The notes: a model not told the origin generated them from the letters alone. Shown: positions 32,836 to 44,749, counted from the first letter of the stretch. The stretch: DNA of 64,000 nucleotides from Thysanoteuthis rhombus (GCA_963457665.1 OY735212.1:19219247-19283246), one strand, 5' to 3'. Numbers and translations are program-made.

Positions 32836-33360
32836 TGAAGGAATTAAGAAAAAAAAAATGAAAGGAGTAATTAGTTAAAATAAGAGAAAATAAAACAACA
32901 AAAACAAACAGTTGAAATAAGAAAAAAAATGTGAAAAAATGTGGCGAAAAAAAAGAAAAAAAGGATGAATGAAAAAAAGAGATTGAAAGTGAAGAAGATA
33001 ATGAAAAGGATAGGGAATATAGTAGAGGAAGAGAAAAATGGAAAAAAATGAAGGTTGAGGAAAAAAGAGGAAAAGAAAAAGGGGGTGAAAACTGAATGAA
33101 GATAGGGGATAATATCAATGAAAAAGGAAACGATGAAAGAATTAGCCAGAGAGGTAAAGAAAAGGAAGAAAATCATGCAAGGAGGAAGCATGAAAAATGA
33201 AACAGTGAAAGCAGGGAAAGAAGTTCAAGAAGAAATAAAAAGTTGGAAAGAAAAAGGGGTGAGGAGGAGAGGAAGGGAAAATGATAAGTGAGCGAAGATG
33301 AAGAATAAGTTAAAAGAACAAAGAAGGGAAAAAAGGGATAAAGATTTTTAAAGGAAAGAA
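32836..33360 (+). repeat. Purine-rich (GA) tract of ~520 bp
   Basis: Almost all A and G on the plus strand, mixing GAAAA, GGAAG and GATGAA motifs without a fixed period. It creates long pyrimidine-coded Phe/Ser/Leu frames on the minus strand (32753-33118, 32871-33191) that are low-complexity artefacts. Confidence 0.85.
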
Positions 33361-33690
33361 GAAGGAATAAGCCAGACTGCTACAGGGTCAAACTCTACCT
33401 CTACTTCCTCGTGTATTGGTAACTTAAATTTTCATTGGTATATAAGACTTACCAATTTTCTGGTAAGAGAGCTACCAATTGATCGCAATAGGCATGTGGA
33501 CAAGTGCCCCCCCACCCCGTTCAATCTGGGCTAATTGATGTAATTTCGGTCAAATTTTGTACCCTTATTAGGAAGACTTCCCAAATAACTATTCTGATGA
33601 CTTTGTGGTGCTATCAAATCACAGTTAGGAAGTGTTAATCTTCTATATCAGTTTGGTTTAACATGACAGGACAGACGAACAATAAAGAAT
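33361..33690 (+). mobile_element. SINE-like repeat, copy 1
   Basis: CTGCTACAGGGTCAAACTCT, TAAATTTTCATTGGTATATA, then a degenerate tRNA-like block TCTGGTAAGAGAGCTACC, and later TTTGGTTTAACATGACAGGA. Same order as the copy at 33770-34030, which keeps better promoter boxes. Confidence 0.5.
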
Positions 33691-33769
33691 GAGGATTGTT
33701 CTTGCTGTTGTGGTGGATCTCTGGCTTGGACTGAAGTTGGACAATAAAGACAGAAGAATGAGAGAAAAA

Positions 33770-34030
33770 GGAAATAAGTCTGGCTGCTGCAGGGTCAAAC
33801 TCTGCTTCTACTCCTATTCTGACTGAAGATGATTACGACAACTTTTGTATTGTATATATAACATAAATTCATAGGTGTATAGGACTTCTCAGTTTCGCTC
33901 AGTTGGTATGAGGACTACCTACCAATCATATGATCATGATTTCAAATCATGGTAGGGCATGTTGATATTATATAATGGTTTGGTTTAGTGAGACAGCAGA
34001 GACAAACAGTGAAGTGTTTACTCCCCTAAA
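33770..34030 (+). mobile_element. tRNA-derived SINE-like repeat, copy 2
   Basis: An A-box-like TTCGCTCAGTTGGTATGAG (33894-33912) and a B-box-like GATTTCAAATC (33938-33948) stand at tRNA spacing. They are preceded by CTGCTGCAGGGTCAAACTCT and followed by GGTTTGGTTTAGTGAGACAG. Because the tRNA-like part is internal in both copies, the true 5' end of the unit is uncertain. Confidence 0.6.
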
Positions 34031-34129
34031 TTTGGTGAGGATAGTTTTTGTTGTTCTTGTTACTCAGGTAAAAACAAAGTAATCTCTAGATTTGTACTAG
34101 AGTTTGATGAAATAATCAAAGATCGAAAA

Positions 34130-34330
34130 TTGAATTGAAAGGGAGGATAAAATAAGTATGAAAGAGAATAGAGAATGAATGAAAATGGTGGTGCAGTGAA
34201 AGAGAAAAGAAAAAAGAAAAAGATGGAGAATATCTGTACCTCACATAAATGAACCACCATAGCCTGCACGATACAAAAACTAATTATATAGGAAGAAAAA
34301 AGAAAAGATATCTTATCTGAAATTGTCTAA
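34130..34330 (+). repeat. Purine-rich tract
   Basis: About 200 bp enriched in GA on the plus strand, including GAAAGAGAAAAGAAAAAAG. Confidence 0.6.
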
Positions 34331-34599
34331 AAAAATGCTGGCACAAGATTTGTGCATGGTTGGTCCCAAAATGACCATAAAGACACAAAAAAACATTTTT
34401 TTGCTAAAGCAAAATTGTTTTTATGATGCCTAATGGTGCACTTGTGTGATTCAAGGTTGTAGCCCTAAAAATGTGACCTCGGGTACTCAGAGACTTGCAC
34501 ACAGACACTCATAGAGAGAAGAATCTGTAGCCCACTTGATTGGTTAGTTGTGCCGTTCGTGAGGCTATGATGATTTAAATACACCGAGATGAAAAAGAA

Positions 34600-34945
34600 A
34601 GCAGCCACAACAAGAAAATTAGAAAGCACTCATACATTTGTAAACAACAACTATAGAATGAATGAGAATCAGTTCATATATAGCTGTGATGCAGAAGAAA
34701 TAAGTGCAAAAAATCCCCGGTTCCACCTATTCTTCTTCATCCATGATCCAGCCTTCGGCAAAATTTTGTTGATGTCGATTCAGAACTTTTGAAGATATTG
34801 AGTGAATATATAGCTACGATTCAAAACCGTGAAATTTTGGGGATCTAACTGAAAATTTAATCAATTCTTATTTGTTCCATGATCTACCCTTGCGTAAATA
34901 TCATAGGAATTCATTGAGAACTTTTGAGGATATTGTGTTGGCAAA
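34600..34945 (+). mobile_element. Family J repeat
   Basis: TTAGAAAGCACTCATACATT, CAGTTCATATATAGCTGTGA, a CTATTCTTCTTCATCCATGA block, TTCAGAACTTTTGAAGATAT, then a second round with TTGAGAACTTTTGAGGATAT. Copies at 52590-52830 and 59690-60125. The 3' text of the last (TTGGCAGAGGTAAA) resembles the GGCGGAGGTAA end of widespread RTE-derived repeats. Confidence 0.5.
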
Positions 34946-35525
34946 CACAAGTTAAAACGTATACATCTTCGAAGGCAGATCTAGGATTTTGAACAGTGAG
35001 AGGGTCCAATTTTCCTGAAAGATTTTATAACTCCATCCGTCTAATTAGACAATGGATAATATGAATTTATGTCTTCAAGGTCGATTTACTACCATTTGGT
35101 ATTATTTAGGTGTTTTAGAAGAAAACTTTTTTCCGTCTAGATGTTTTCAAAAAGATTGTGTTTTGCACAAACAGTGGGTTGGGTCAAGACCCTCCTGGAT
35201 ACCCACCACTCTTTCAACTTTGTTGGCAGACATAAAAAGAAAGAGAAGAAGAATAGGGTCGGATGAAACGAAAATGAGAATTTGATAATGATGATGGATG
35301 GAGAGATAATTTCTTTTTTGCTTCCTACTCTCAGTCTTGTGTCTTTCCAGGGTGCATACACCACAAAGAAACTTTCTGCAGCTTGATTTGTTTCTTATCT
35401 ACCATCAAAGTATAGATCTCCTATTTAATACTCGTACAATTCTTTTGTCTGCCTACACAAAACAGGTAGAAAAGAGCATCAAGTATTCAGACAGCATTCC
35501 ACAGGAATTTTTCTTTGTTATAGAT

Positions 35526-35858
35526 CAGGGGTTGGCAAATTATATCCCGAAGCCTCATTCTATTCCAGTTTGCAGATTTTATTGAATATACTATATTGGA
35601 AACCGTATTCTTTTTCTTGTTCCCCCTCACCTATCCTTGGTTAGCAAACAGCAAAGATCATAATTGAAAAGTAGGGCAAGAGCCTTATTTCTGCAGTGGC
35701 CTCAAATGAATCAAAGTTTAATAGCTAAAAATATTTTAGCCCTACACAAGCTGATAACTGAGCCTTGTAATGATTAACGTTTCATTTCTTTATTTGTCTT
35801 GGCCTGCAAGATATAGAAATATTAATAATCTGATACGCCACCAAAAAAGTTTGCCACT
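35526..35858. mobile_element. Possible hAT-like element
   Basis: CAGGGGTTGGCAAATTATAT at the left is a typical hAT-style end. AAAAAGTTTGCCACTAACTT at the right is a partial inverted match. No good 8-bp target duplication was found, so the limits are approximate. Confidence 0.4.
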
Positions 35859-35864
35859 AACTTT

Positions 35865-36839
35865 AATCAGACTAGAATGCTTCTGTTAAGATTTAATGGT
35901 ATCCTGAATTCCGCCCCATGAACCTGTCAGTACAACAAAGTAGTCGATTCCATAAAGTGGGGGGTATCCCTTAAAGAAATACGAGGAACCCCTGAGAAAA
36001 ACCCTCATCTTCTATGGCATAAGCCCCTAACAGTGGACAAAAGAGGCAACTGGCAGAGATGAATGGCATAACAAGGTATACCGAGCAAGCTCCCATGCTG
36101 GAACTATGTGCTGAGCAAAAGCATATAAAAGAAGGCAGTATCCTCCTGCTGCCAGACCTTCTCCTGTCGCCACTACATCGACCTTGCTAGCCACCTGAGA
36201 GCCTACAACTGATGTTGAAAGATCTTCCAAATCTTTCTTCACGAGACCAAGCCATAACATGGAATTCATGGTCAAAGTCTAAAGAGTTCTAAATCCATAG
36301 AATTTAATCAATAAGTTTCCTTAGTCATAAGGGAAGGAGAATTACTATTGTCTCCTACATGAATGAATATACGTATCCACAAATTTGCCAAATTTTTTAA
36401 TTAAGTTAAGCAAATAGCCAAACAGCTCCATTGGCTTTAGAGTAAACACTCTTCCATTTTCTATAATTGTTTTGTGAAGTTTATTCGCTGCAGATTCTTC
36501 TAGAAAAGAAACTTGTTGACTGTAAGGACATCCGTACATGTTTGTTTAACTCCAATGTTTGATATCAATCAAAAAAACAACCCAGTTTTGTTCACTTATT
36601 GATTACAACCCATGGCATTGAAGCTCATTGGATTTTTTCTGCAAATAGCAAAAAGAGATAAGTCTTTAATTATATTGATAAAAATGTTTTCTTTCAAATT
36701 TTCTGTATTGCATTCCTTGAGAGATTTTTTGAAAGAATTTTCACTCCTTTGAGAAAGTTTCCATTATTTTCTATTCATCTTTCTGTTAATGGAATCAACA
36801 ATTAATCAATCTTTACTCTTAAATAAATGAAGCAGGATA
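35865..36839. other. No gene seen
   Basis: Includes an 82-codon minus frame (36027-36275) slightly richer in GC than its surroundings, with VKKDLEDLSTSVVGSQ. I do not recognise it as a family member. Confidence 0.35.
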
Positions 36840-36985
36840 ACTTCTGATTAAAATTCTCTCCTTTTAACCCTTATGTGGATCTTTTTAATTCTTTTTAATC
36901 AATTCATGGAAGAGTTCCATTATTCTTTATACTATTTACTGAAGTGTTCCGCTGTCAATTATCAACGGTTTCAAGCAGAGCATGA
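36840..36985 (-). mobile_element. Family F repeat
   Basis: ACTTCTGATTAAAATTCTCT, AATTCATGGAAGAGTTCCAT, TACTATTTACTGAAGTGTTC and ATTATCAACGGTTTCAAGC match the reverse order of family F. Confidence 0.5.
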
Positions 36986-37790
36986 ATTTACGGGTTAATT
37001 TTACTCCAAGATGTAGTTATCCTCATGAATTGTTGACAGTTTTGAATCCTCTTTGGTGATTATGTTCATATGCTTACACTGCATTTGTCATAATATGAAA
37101 ATTGCTTCTTTGTAAAAAAGTACTGCATTTTCCAGCATCAAGGACACACCTCAATTTTGACTTGTACAATTTTGAAAACCAAGAATAAACATACAATCAA
37201 TGTCTCAACACTTTCACCAACTTATATAATTTGATGTGTTATTGTTTTCAGCTGATACTTAGTTACATCAAGTTGTACAGCAACACCTTAACCGTACTAT
37301 GCCAAATCCGTGTTATATAAGATATCCCTGTATTTGGCACTTAAACACCCTAAAAGGAGCATAACAATGGAAAAAACTGTAGAAAACATATTTTCTAAAG
37401 GCTTTAACAGGTTTTCAGAAACATTTCAGTTGTTGCTTAAAAATGCCTGAAAAACTAACATACATTATTCCTTAGCTTTTTGCCATTCTAAAATCAATAT
37501 TTCTTGGTGCATTTGGCCTCTGAATGTTATAAAAAGTTAACGTAATCCTAAGAGATTTTTTTTAGAAGTTCTTAGCTGCTTTGAGAAGCTTCAGCTCTTG
37601 CTCTATCCAGTTGGTATTTGTGTTAATTCTTCTTTAACCTGAAAAGGTTACTCAGCATCAACCAGGAAGGTTGAAAAACGTTATTATGGTTCAGTTTCCA
37701 AATATGGTTGTTATAGTTAGTATGTCAGTTTCAGGGCTGGATTAAGCTTAATAAAAGGCTGAGGCAGAGGTCGACTGCAGGTCCCTTGAC

Positions 37791-37794
<4 letters not shown>
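36986..37794. other. No gene seen
   Basis: AT-rich DNA with no recognised repeat family or exon. Confidence 0.35.

Positions 37795-37840
<46 letters not shown>
37795..37840. repeat. (TA)n microsatellite
   Basis: About 23 TA units, just before family B copy 2. Confidence 0.95.
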
Positions 37841-37847
<7 letters not shown>

Positions 37848-37866
37848 CTTATCAAGAAATGAATTT

Positions 37867-38165
37867 ATAATGTGACAGAATAATTATAAGTGTATTATAT
37901 TATTTGAAACTCTATTTGAAATCATCACTTGTAATTACACGGTGAATGTGTCATTTGGCCTAAACGGCTTTATTAGAATAAACAAAGGAATAGGCTGCTG
38001 CAGGAATCAAATTAAAGCAGCTTCCTATTGGTCGTAGGTTGGATTCTTGCTACAATTCACTTCTTTGATTGTTTATTCTATTTACGGTGTTTAGGCCAAA
38101 TGACACATTCACCATGTAATAAGGGGAGGTCATTTCAAGTCCAGTTTCAATTAGTATGGCACATT
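37867..38165. repeat. Palindromic repeat (family B), copy 2
   Basis: Left arm ATTATAAGTGTATTATATTA ... GTCATTTGGCCTAAAC ... AGAATAAACAAA. Right arm GATTGTTTATTCTATTTACG ... TTTAGGCCAAATGACAC ... TTTCAATTAGTATGGCACAT. The loop is about 75 bp, with CTGCTGCAGGAATC, longer than in copy 1. (AT)n arrays lie on both sides. Confidence 0.75.
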
Positions 38166-38855
38166 CATGAATATATATATATATATATGTATGTATATAT
38201 AAGATACAAAAACAAAACCAAATTGATCGTTACCATACACTGAAACTCGGAGCATGATCTGAGAATTTGGTTCAAATACAAGAGAAAATACAAATTCTTT
38301 TGAAAATTACATGAAATAATCTGTTGAATACATTCTGCTTCTTAATTTACCAATATACACTGTTGTTATATTGAGAGAGGGAGATGGAGAAGAAAAAGAG
38401 AGTGAGTGCATGAGGGAGAGAGAGACAGAGGCTCCCTAGATCTGCACTAAGGTCCCTAAGGGTCAGAGGGCATGTGCACTGGTCAGCTTGGAAGAGTCCA
38501 AAAAATAAAATTTGTGATTCAGGTTATTTGACTTATAATCTGAAAGTTAATAAGTTTAGCCTTAAACATGATGATAATTTGGGAACCATTTGGTTATCTA
38601 AGAATGTCTCTATACTCGTCAGATAGACAAATAACAGTGAATATGATATCAGAATAATGTTGTCTGTCTTCATTTACAAGTTGAATGAGTAAAAATTCCA
38701 GTTTTGTCTTTATTAACCTTAGATATGCAGTCATTTTTTTTAAACCAATAGATATGCAGTAATTTTTTTAATGGTATCATATCAAGAATGGATCCAAAGG
38801 GGAAACCTTTATTCTTTGAATATTTTACCCAGTGTAGACAGGTCTCCCTGCAAGT

Positions 38856-38858
<3 letters not shown>

Positions 38859-38908
<50 letters not shown>
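38859..38908. repeat. (AT)n microsatellite
   Basis: About 24 AT units. Confidence 0.95.
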
Positions 38909-38911
<3 letters not shown>

Positions 38912-39904
38912 GTTTACGCACACATTCTAATGATAACCATGTATAAAGTTTATTATGTATAAATCTATGAACACACACACATACGTATTTTTGATAAACA
39001 TTTGTCCCTGAGGGTGAATCTAAATAAGTTAAGTATTTCCTTCTTGGTAGGTAAAATAAAATTATCTTTAATGCCAAGAACAACTGAAATGCTGATCCTC
39101 AACTTCTCAGCTCAACAACATGAAGCAATGCTAATTAAATTATCTACCCTTAACTGAATTTCTAAAATCAGGATGTAAATGTGGTTCCTCACTAAAATTC
39201 CATTAGCAGGGACGGTTTTTAAGGTTAATTTATGATCACTTGGACTTTTTTTATTTATCAAATTTTTTTTATTTAGATAGTTTTAAAAAAAAAAATATTC
39301 TATAGGGTTTGGCCCAAGCTGGGATTGGGAATGACCAGCTCCCCCTGTAACCCACCCCCTCTGGATTTACACCTAATTAGGTAATGTTTCAGTCGAGCAA
39401 CTAATTTAATGTGCCGAGAAAATCATTCGATTCAGAGTGAGTCGACTTTCTGTTTACTCTGACAGCGTGAGAAAAAAATAAAAGATAAATCTTTAAAAGA
39501 ACAGAATTTCATTCATTGCTTCTTCCTAAGGAGACATGGATCCTGAGAATGATCAACTAAATCTGAAATTTTCATTCTATGAATGGTGTGTATATTTGAT
39601 TGGTTTACAAAAAAAACATTTCTGCAATAAAGATTACTTATCTAATATACAAAATCAATTTGCTCTTGAAGTATCCACATCTCACATATATTTAATTAGA
39701 TTTGCCTTAAATAAAACATATTGTCCAAACATAATCATAGACACAGAGCCTGCCCAACACAAAAGTATAAATGAACGAAGCAGCTGCTTAGGGCTCAGGG
39801 GCTACTGGAAAGCCTTCAAACGTCAATAGTGTTGGTGGGGCTGAGGCAGTCGGGGAGCTCAGATCAAATTCTGTTTACTGTCTCATAAAGACCTAATGAA
39901 AAAA

Positions 39905-40097
39905 TGAAGATATTTGATCATTTTTGTTCAACCCTGTGAAACTACCTTCAAACAGCATTTTAAAAAATGGAACTCTTGAGAATTTGAGAAAAAATTACCA
40001 AAAAATGCTGGGTAAGTTACTTCCTAATTTGACATTTAAAATTCCTTTATATTGGTTTTAGAGTTATTCTGGAATATACTGATTCAGGTATCATGTT

Positions 40098-40099
<2 letters not shown>
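39905..40099 (+). mobile_element. Family F repeat ending in a microsatellite
   Basis: ATCATTTTTGTTCAACCCTG, AGCATTTTAAAAAATG, ACTTCCTAATTTGACATTTA and ATACTGATTCAGGTATCATG run into TTTGCATATATAT. It closely matches 41890-42064, including the microsatellite junction. Confidence 0.7.

Positions 40100-40157
<58 letters not shown>
40100..40157. repeat. (AT)n microsatellite
   Basis: About 29 AT units at the 3' edge of family F. Confidence 0.95.
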
Positions 40158-40160
<3 letters not shown>

Positions 40161-40784
40161 CACTTGCTTAGACTAAAGTGTGTGCATTTATAAAAGAATA
40201 TATAAATGAACCTGTATACATTAGGGTCAGGGACTTGCATTTTATCAATTTGAGATGACAGAGTATACGATTTGCTGTAGGTTTTTGCAGGGCTAGGCTT
40301 GTTATGGGTCCATTCATCAAATACAAAACCTGATGAAAAATCATTTCTTCAATGTGCACTATTCAAAAATTTACTAAGTCATTTATTGAAGAAAAACATC
40401 ATTTTATCTTCAAGTACACAGAGATATATCATTAGAATTTGAGATTGGTTAATTTTATTGTAAAAGATTTTGTTACCACCTACACAAATCAGTAAGGGCC
40501 CCTTGGTGACCAATGGGACCCAAAGAGTATATGGGGAAACCAGAAATCAAATTCTGCTTGGGGCCTACCACTTACACCAATCTTTGTCTGTTTAGACAAT
40601 TTTTGCTCCCTTCTCTTTGATTTCTTTCAATGCAGCACGTTTCTCTTGCATGTTTCCAAGAAAAATAAGGAGAACCAGAAATCCAAATCTGCAAATAATT
40701 CCTCATCAACTATTTATATGATTTGGTTCTTGAATTTAGCAGTCCTATTAGAGGTCATGCCTTGACTTGCTAGGATATTTCATT

Positions 40785-40912
40785 GCAGAGGCGTAACAAC
40801 ATTTAGTGAGATTTGTCTGTAGAAATACAGTGAGTGAACTACTATTCATAAAGCTTCTGAGGGGCTTACAGGGGCATTTTTATATACCGCTTCACCAACA
40901 CCTACACCTCTG
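40785..40912. mobile_element. Family D repeat, short copy
   Basis: CAGAGGCGTAACAACATTTA at the left and CACCTACACCTCTGGCT at the right form inverted ends. The inner TAGAAATACAGTGAGTGAAC and AAGCTTCTGAGGGGC recur at 24960-25030. Confidence 0.5.
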
Positions 40913-41433
40913 GCTTGATTGTAGAGCATCAGGCTAGAAATCAGCGAACTTCATGCATGAACGAGAGAACCAGGCTCATGAAAATAATTACAGTATTTGA
41001 TACATGGATACTTGTGCCATTTACAACAAAATGGTGTGATGAGAAAGCAAGCAAGTTTTTATTTCAGAGTAGAGAAAATCTACAGGTGATGTTTTTTTTC
41101 TAATCCACCATTTATTTTATTCATAGCCTTTTCTTTATTTCATTTCTTTCAATTCTATTTGACTGCTATTAAGTACGGAGATATGTGGAGCTCTTATCAT
41201 TTCTGTTCCACAGAGAAAATTTATTTAATCTTTGTAACAATCTGCAACATGCACAATGCATTTCAATGGCAACTGAGAAAGCACAGAGCCAGGCATTACC
41301 AAAGTTGCTGGCTGAGCTGTTGCATGAACTCATTATCAGAATATAAAACACGTTATCATTTTATCGTGTAGAAGCAAGGTTTTACTTTTCATCTTTTCAC
41401 TCTCTAGCTTCTGTTTGGTTGCATATAAAGCAG
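40913..41433. other. No gene seen
   Basis: A faint tRNA-like stretch, GATTGTAGAGCATCAGGC, lies near 40917 but has no B box. No exon was recognised. Confidence 0.35.
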
Positions 41434-41851
41434 GACTGGTTAGTAATTCAATAGAAACTGTCATGCGACAAACCTCTTTTGGTGGCATGCTTTGTCAGGG
41501 GTGATCAATTAAAATGTGGAAAAAGAGGTGATCAATGAATAGGCGACTCATCTCACCTTTAGTTGAACACTAACAATTCTGAAATTTTCTCAAAAAACAT
41601 GAATACTGCCAGATTCTAACTAGAGACCTATTTAACATAAGCTTACCTTGAAAACTTCCCCTCCCCCATATATACAAAAAAAAAAATTTCTGGAAGAAAT
41701 TTTGAAAGAAAAAGGTTTCAAGAGGTAAATAATTTAAATTTTCAGCCTTTCAAATCCATTGGAACAGCCTGTACACATGATACATACAAAGCCTCTAACC
41801 AGCCAGGCCAACTTTAAAAGCCGAAGAAACCTGTTGATAGTTTCTAATTAC
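41434..41851 (-). mobile_element. Family A repeat, full-length copy
   Basis: CAGGACTGGTTAGTAATTCA, AATAGAAACTGTCATGCGAC, TGGTGGCATGCTTTGTCAGG, GTGATCAATTAAAATGTGG, TTTTCAGCCTTTCAAATCCA and GTTGATAGTTTCTAATTA. About 418 bp. Confidence 0.8.
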
Positions 41852-41889
41852 ATGCATTGAGGAGGAAAAATAAAGAATATTCAAGTGGT

Positions 41890-42064
41890 GTTTGATCATT
41901 TTTGTTCAACCCTCCGAAACCACTTTGGAACTCTTGGAATAGCATTTTAAAAAATGTAAATATCTTGTGACTTAGAGAAAAAAATGACTTCCTGATTTAA
42001 CATTTAAATTCCTTAATATCAATTTAAGAGTAAATCTAAAATATACTGATTCAGGCATCATGTT
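41890..42064 (+). mobile_element. Family F repeat ending in a microsatellite
   Basis: ATCATTTTTGTTCAACCCTC through ACTGATTCAGGCATCATGTT and TGCATATATAT, matching 39905-40099. Both copies are followed beyond the array by a TTAGACT-containing segment. Confidence 0.7.

Positions 42065-42101
<37 letters not shown>
42065..42101. repeat. (AT)n microsatellite
   Basis: About 17 AT units. Confidence 0.95.
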
Positions 42102-42102
<1 letters not shown>

Positions 42103-42288
42103 CATTTAGACTTATATATGTATGCATCTTTAAAAGTATATACAAATAGATGTTTTTACATTCATAAGCAAATACATGCAATGCCCTTAGCCATACATAA
42201 AATATGCTTTTATGTACATTAATACATACATGTATACTCAAGCGCCTCTGCACATTTATGCCCATATTTATATATGCTATACATTAAA

Positions 42289-42289
42289 T

Positions 42290-42355
<66 letters not shown>
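42289..42355. repeat. (GT)n(AT)n microsatellite
   Basis: About 7 GT units pass into about 26 AT units. Confidence 0.95.
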
Positions 42356-42356
<1 letters not shown>

Positions 42357-42667
42357 TAAAGATCACAAGCACAGGAGGAAAAGATCAGAAATCAGATGGA
42401 AAGATGAGACAGGTTTGCAAGCAAAACATGGCAGAGGTTAGCACAGTCATGGTTGACTTTAAAGGAGCTGGGAGAGGCCTTTATCAAGCTGTGGATTCAT
42501 GATGGCTGATGATATATATATCTATGTGCTTACAATTTTTCAAACGCAGATCTAGCTTTATATATTCATATACGCATAAGTTCATAAATATATTTTCCCA
42601 AGCACAAATATGTACAAATGCATGTATCTATAGATAAATGTGCTCATATGTATGAGTGATAGCTATA

Positions 42668-42671
<4 letters not shown>

Positions 42672-42724
<53 letters not shown>
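42672..42724. repeat. (AT)n microsatellite
   Basis: About 26 AT units. Confidence 0.95.
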
Positions 42725-42728
<4 letters not shown>

Positions 42729-42943
42729 GGTATGTCCAATTATATATATGAGAACATTTTGATAATGGCACTTTAAAAATTCTATAGAAATTCTTGAACT
42801 GGAGTTTTATTAGATATTCTCAAAGATTTCTATAGAATTCATTTGCAGACAATATTGATTTACTTCAGAAGGAATATCTTGGAATATCGGATATTCCTGC
42901 AAAACAACTTTTTTGCTTGTTTTAGATTACACCATAATTCCTA

Positions 42944-42944
<1 letters not shown>

Positions 42945-42975
<31 letters not shown>

Positions 42976-42987
42976 ATATATATATAT
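42945..42987. repeat. Interrupted (TA)n microsatellite
   Basis: Two TA runs separated by TTTATA, ending immediately outside family C copy 2. Confidence 0.9.
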
Positions 42988-42992
42988 GTGAA

Positions 42993-43420
42993 CAGGGGCA
43001 TACCCAATGCTCTTTCTGTTGACAAATTTCTTCTGGGGTTGCCAAATTAGCCATTTTTTGGCTAGCTCTAGCTGATTTTTCCTCATAGTCAATAAAAAAT
43101 CTATGTTAGCCAATAAAAGGTGAATGTTCATTTTTTGATACTTATTTGTTCTGGGGTCTTAGTATATAGTTATGTTATTTGATAAATAGGCAAGAAGTTA
43201 ACGGTATGTTTTGTTATTGTGAGAAGAACAGATACTACACTTTGATCTTGATCTAAAAGCCACGTAAGGATTGGACTTCAAAACTACTATAATGCTAAAG
43301 ATGTTCAGCACATTCATCAAACTTTGTTCAGTAGATCACAAGTCAGTTCTGATAGATCCACATATTCAAAAAGCGGAAATTTGTTATATTGAGGTTCATT
43401 ATAGCAATGGTTTACTGTGA

Positions 43421-43475
<55 letters not shown>

Positions 43476-43660
43476 ATCTAAAATATATAGAATTTGGCCT
43501 AATTTAGCCAATTTTGAAGACAGTTTTAACTATAGATCAAGCATAATTAGCAACTCTGAGCAATTTCTTCCCTTCTTCAGTCTGCACATCCATTTTGTCA
43601 GTAAATTAGAGGCCAGCAACCCGACCCCAACCAAATAAAAATCAAAAAGGTCCGCCTCTG
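42993..43660 (-). mobile_element. Family C DNA-transposon-like element, copy 2
   Basis: Inverted relative to 1549-2276. The left end CAGGGGCATACC (42993-43004) matches the complement of the right end of copy 1. The right end GGTCCGCCTCTG (43649-43660) is a mutated GGTATGCCCCTG. Internal matches include GCCAAATTAGCCATTTTTTG, CTTAGTATATAGTTATGTTA with TTTGATAAATAGGC, and TAAATTAGAGGCCAGCAACC. It has an internal (TA)n array but no family B palindrome. Confidence 0.65.
43423..43472. repeat. (TA)n microsatellite inside family C copy 2
   Basis: About 25 TA units. Confidence 0.95.
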
Positions 43661-44277
43661 TGTGTGAAGTACCTGGACTGTACTCTTTTCCAATCAAATT
43701 AAATTTTTGAGAAGGTTTTATTTGATTCTGCTGCAACTAAACATCGTAGATCTTAGTTGGTCTTTACACGTTAAAAGAATTCGGTTGATGAGTTAGAAAA
43801 ATATGTTATGAAAAAAACAAAGCTGTGTCTATTTTTTTATTTTAATGATGTATCGATTATCAATTTGTCTGTATTAGTGTGCCAAAGCCCCCACAACCCC
43901 ATCCCAATTTTTTGGCTGTGTCAAAGATAGGTCAATAAGTGCATCTCTACACTTTCACTGAGTCGTCTATCGGCTTACGTTTGTGGAAGAATTTTAGTGC
44001 CTGCACTCATTGACATTGCTTTGATATTAAAATTCTTCTTCCTGCTTGCATTGGTTCTTTCTCCAGATTTACCTTTTTAATTACGAGTGATTAATTACAA
44101 GATTTTTTTTGATCAGATAGAATTATTAAAATCAATTTGATGATAATTGCATTTTTTCCATGATTGAAAAGAATGGAGAAAAAACACGCCAGTGATTAAA
44201 AATGAGAATCTTCAGCAAAAATGGTTGACTTCACTCTTTTCTGCTTGTTTACCATTTTAAAACGAACCAGCGCACAG

Positions 44278-44615
44278 TGCCAGATTAGCTACGTAGCAAA
44301 AGTAGCGAACGCTACGGGTCCTGCATTTTCAAGGGCCCAGTGCTAAATGCTTGCAAGATATCAATTCCAATTCAATGTTCTTGCCCTTGTTCTACTACTA
44401 CAGTACTATACTGCCTTCAACTTTCATGAACAACTAGGTGTTTATGGTTAACAATTTTAGTCAGTTATCATTAATTGGAGTTATTATTTTGATACAGTAA
44501 TTAATGGGATAGTGGCATCTATACAATACATATACAATGAATGAATATGGAGATTTTTTAAATTGAAGTCATAGCCACAGCACAAAAATCAAAATCAAAA
44601 TGAAGCAATTCTATA
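44278..44615 (+). repeat. Family I repeat, copy 2
   Basis: Similar to 17224-17560: GGGTCCTGCATTTTCAAGGG, ATATCAATTCCAATTCAATG, CTGCCTTCAACTTTCATGAA, AACTAGGTGTTTATGG and ACAGTAATTAATGGGATAGT. Confidence 0.65.
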
Positions 44616-44749
44616 AATGAAATGTTTTTGTATTTGTTGTAATATGTGGCTATATAGCAAATGAAAAAATTATTGCTTTACTATTCAGGGAAGAAAAAAT
44701 GATGTATATTTTTTTTTCAATTTAGGGCCCTTCATAACACTGGCTGGCT

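Noticed and set aside
32753-33191. Two overlapping minus-strand frames rich in Phe, Ser and Leu, suggesting membrane proteins
   Set aside because: They are translations of a purine-rich tract; hydrophobicity follows from TTT/TTC/TCT codons.
36027-36275. 82-codon minus frame with VKKDLEDLSTSVVGSQ, considered as a BSD-domain-like processed pseudogene
   Set aside because: The resemblance is a few residues only and I could not extend it; left as unrecognised.
40913-40960. A tRNA gene near GATTGTAGAGCATCAGGC
   Set aside because: Only an A-box-like stretch is present; there is no B box or acceptor-stem pairing.
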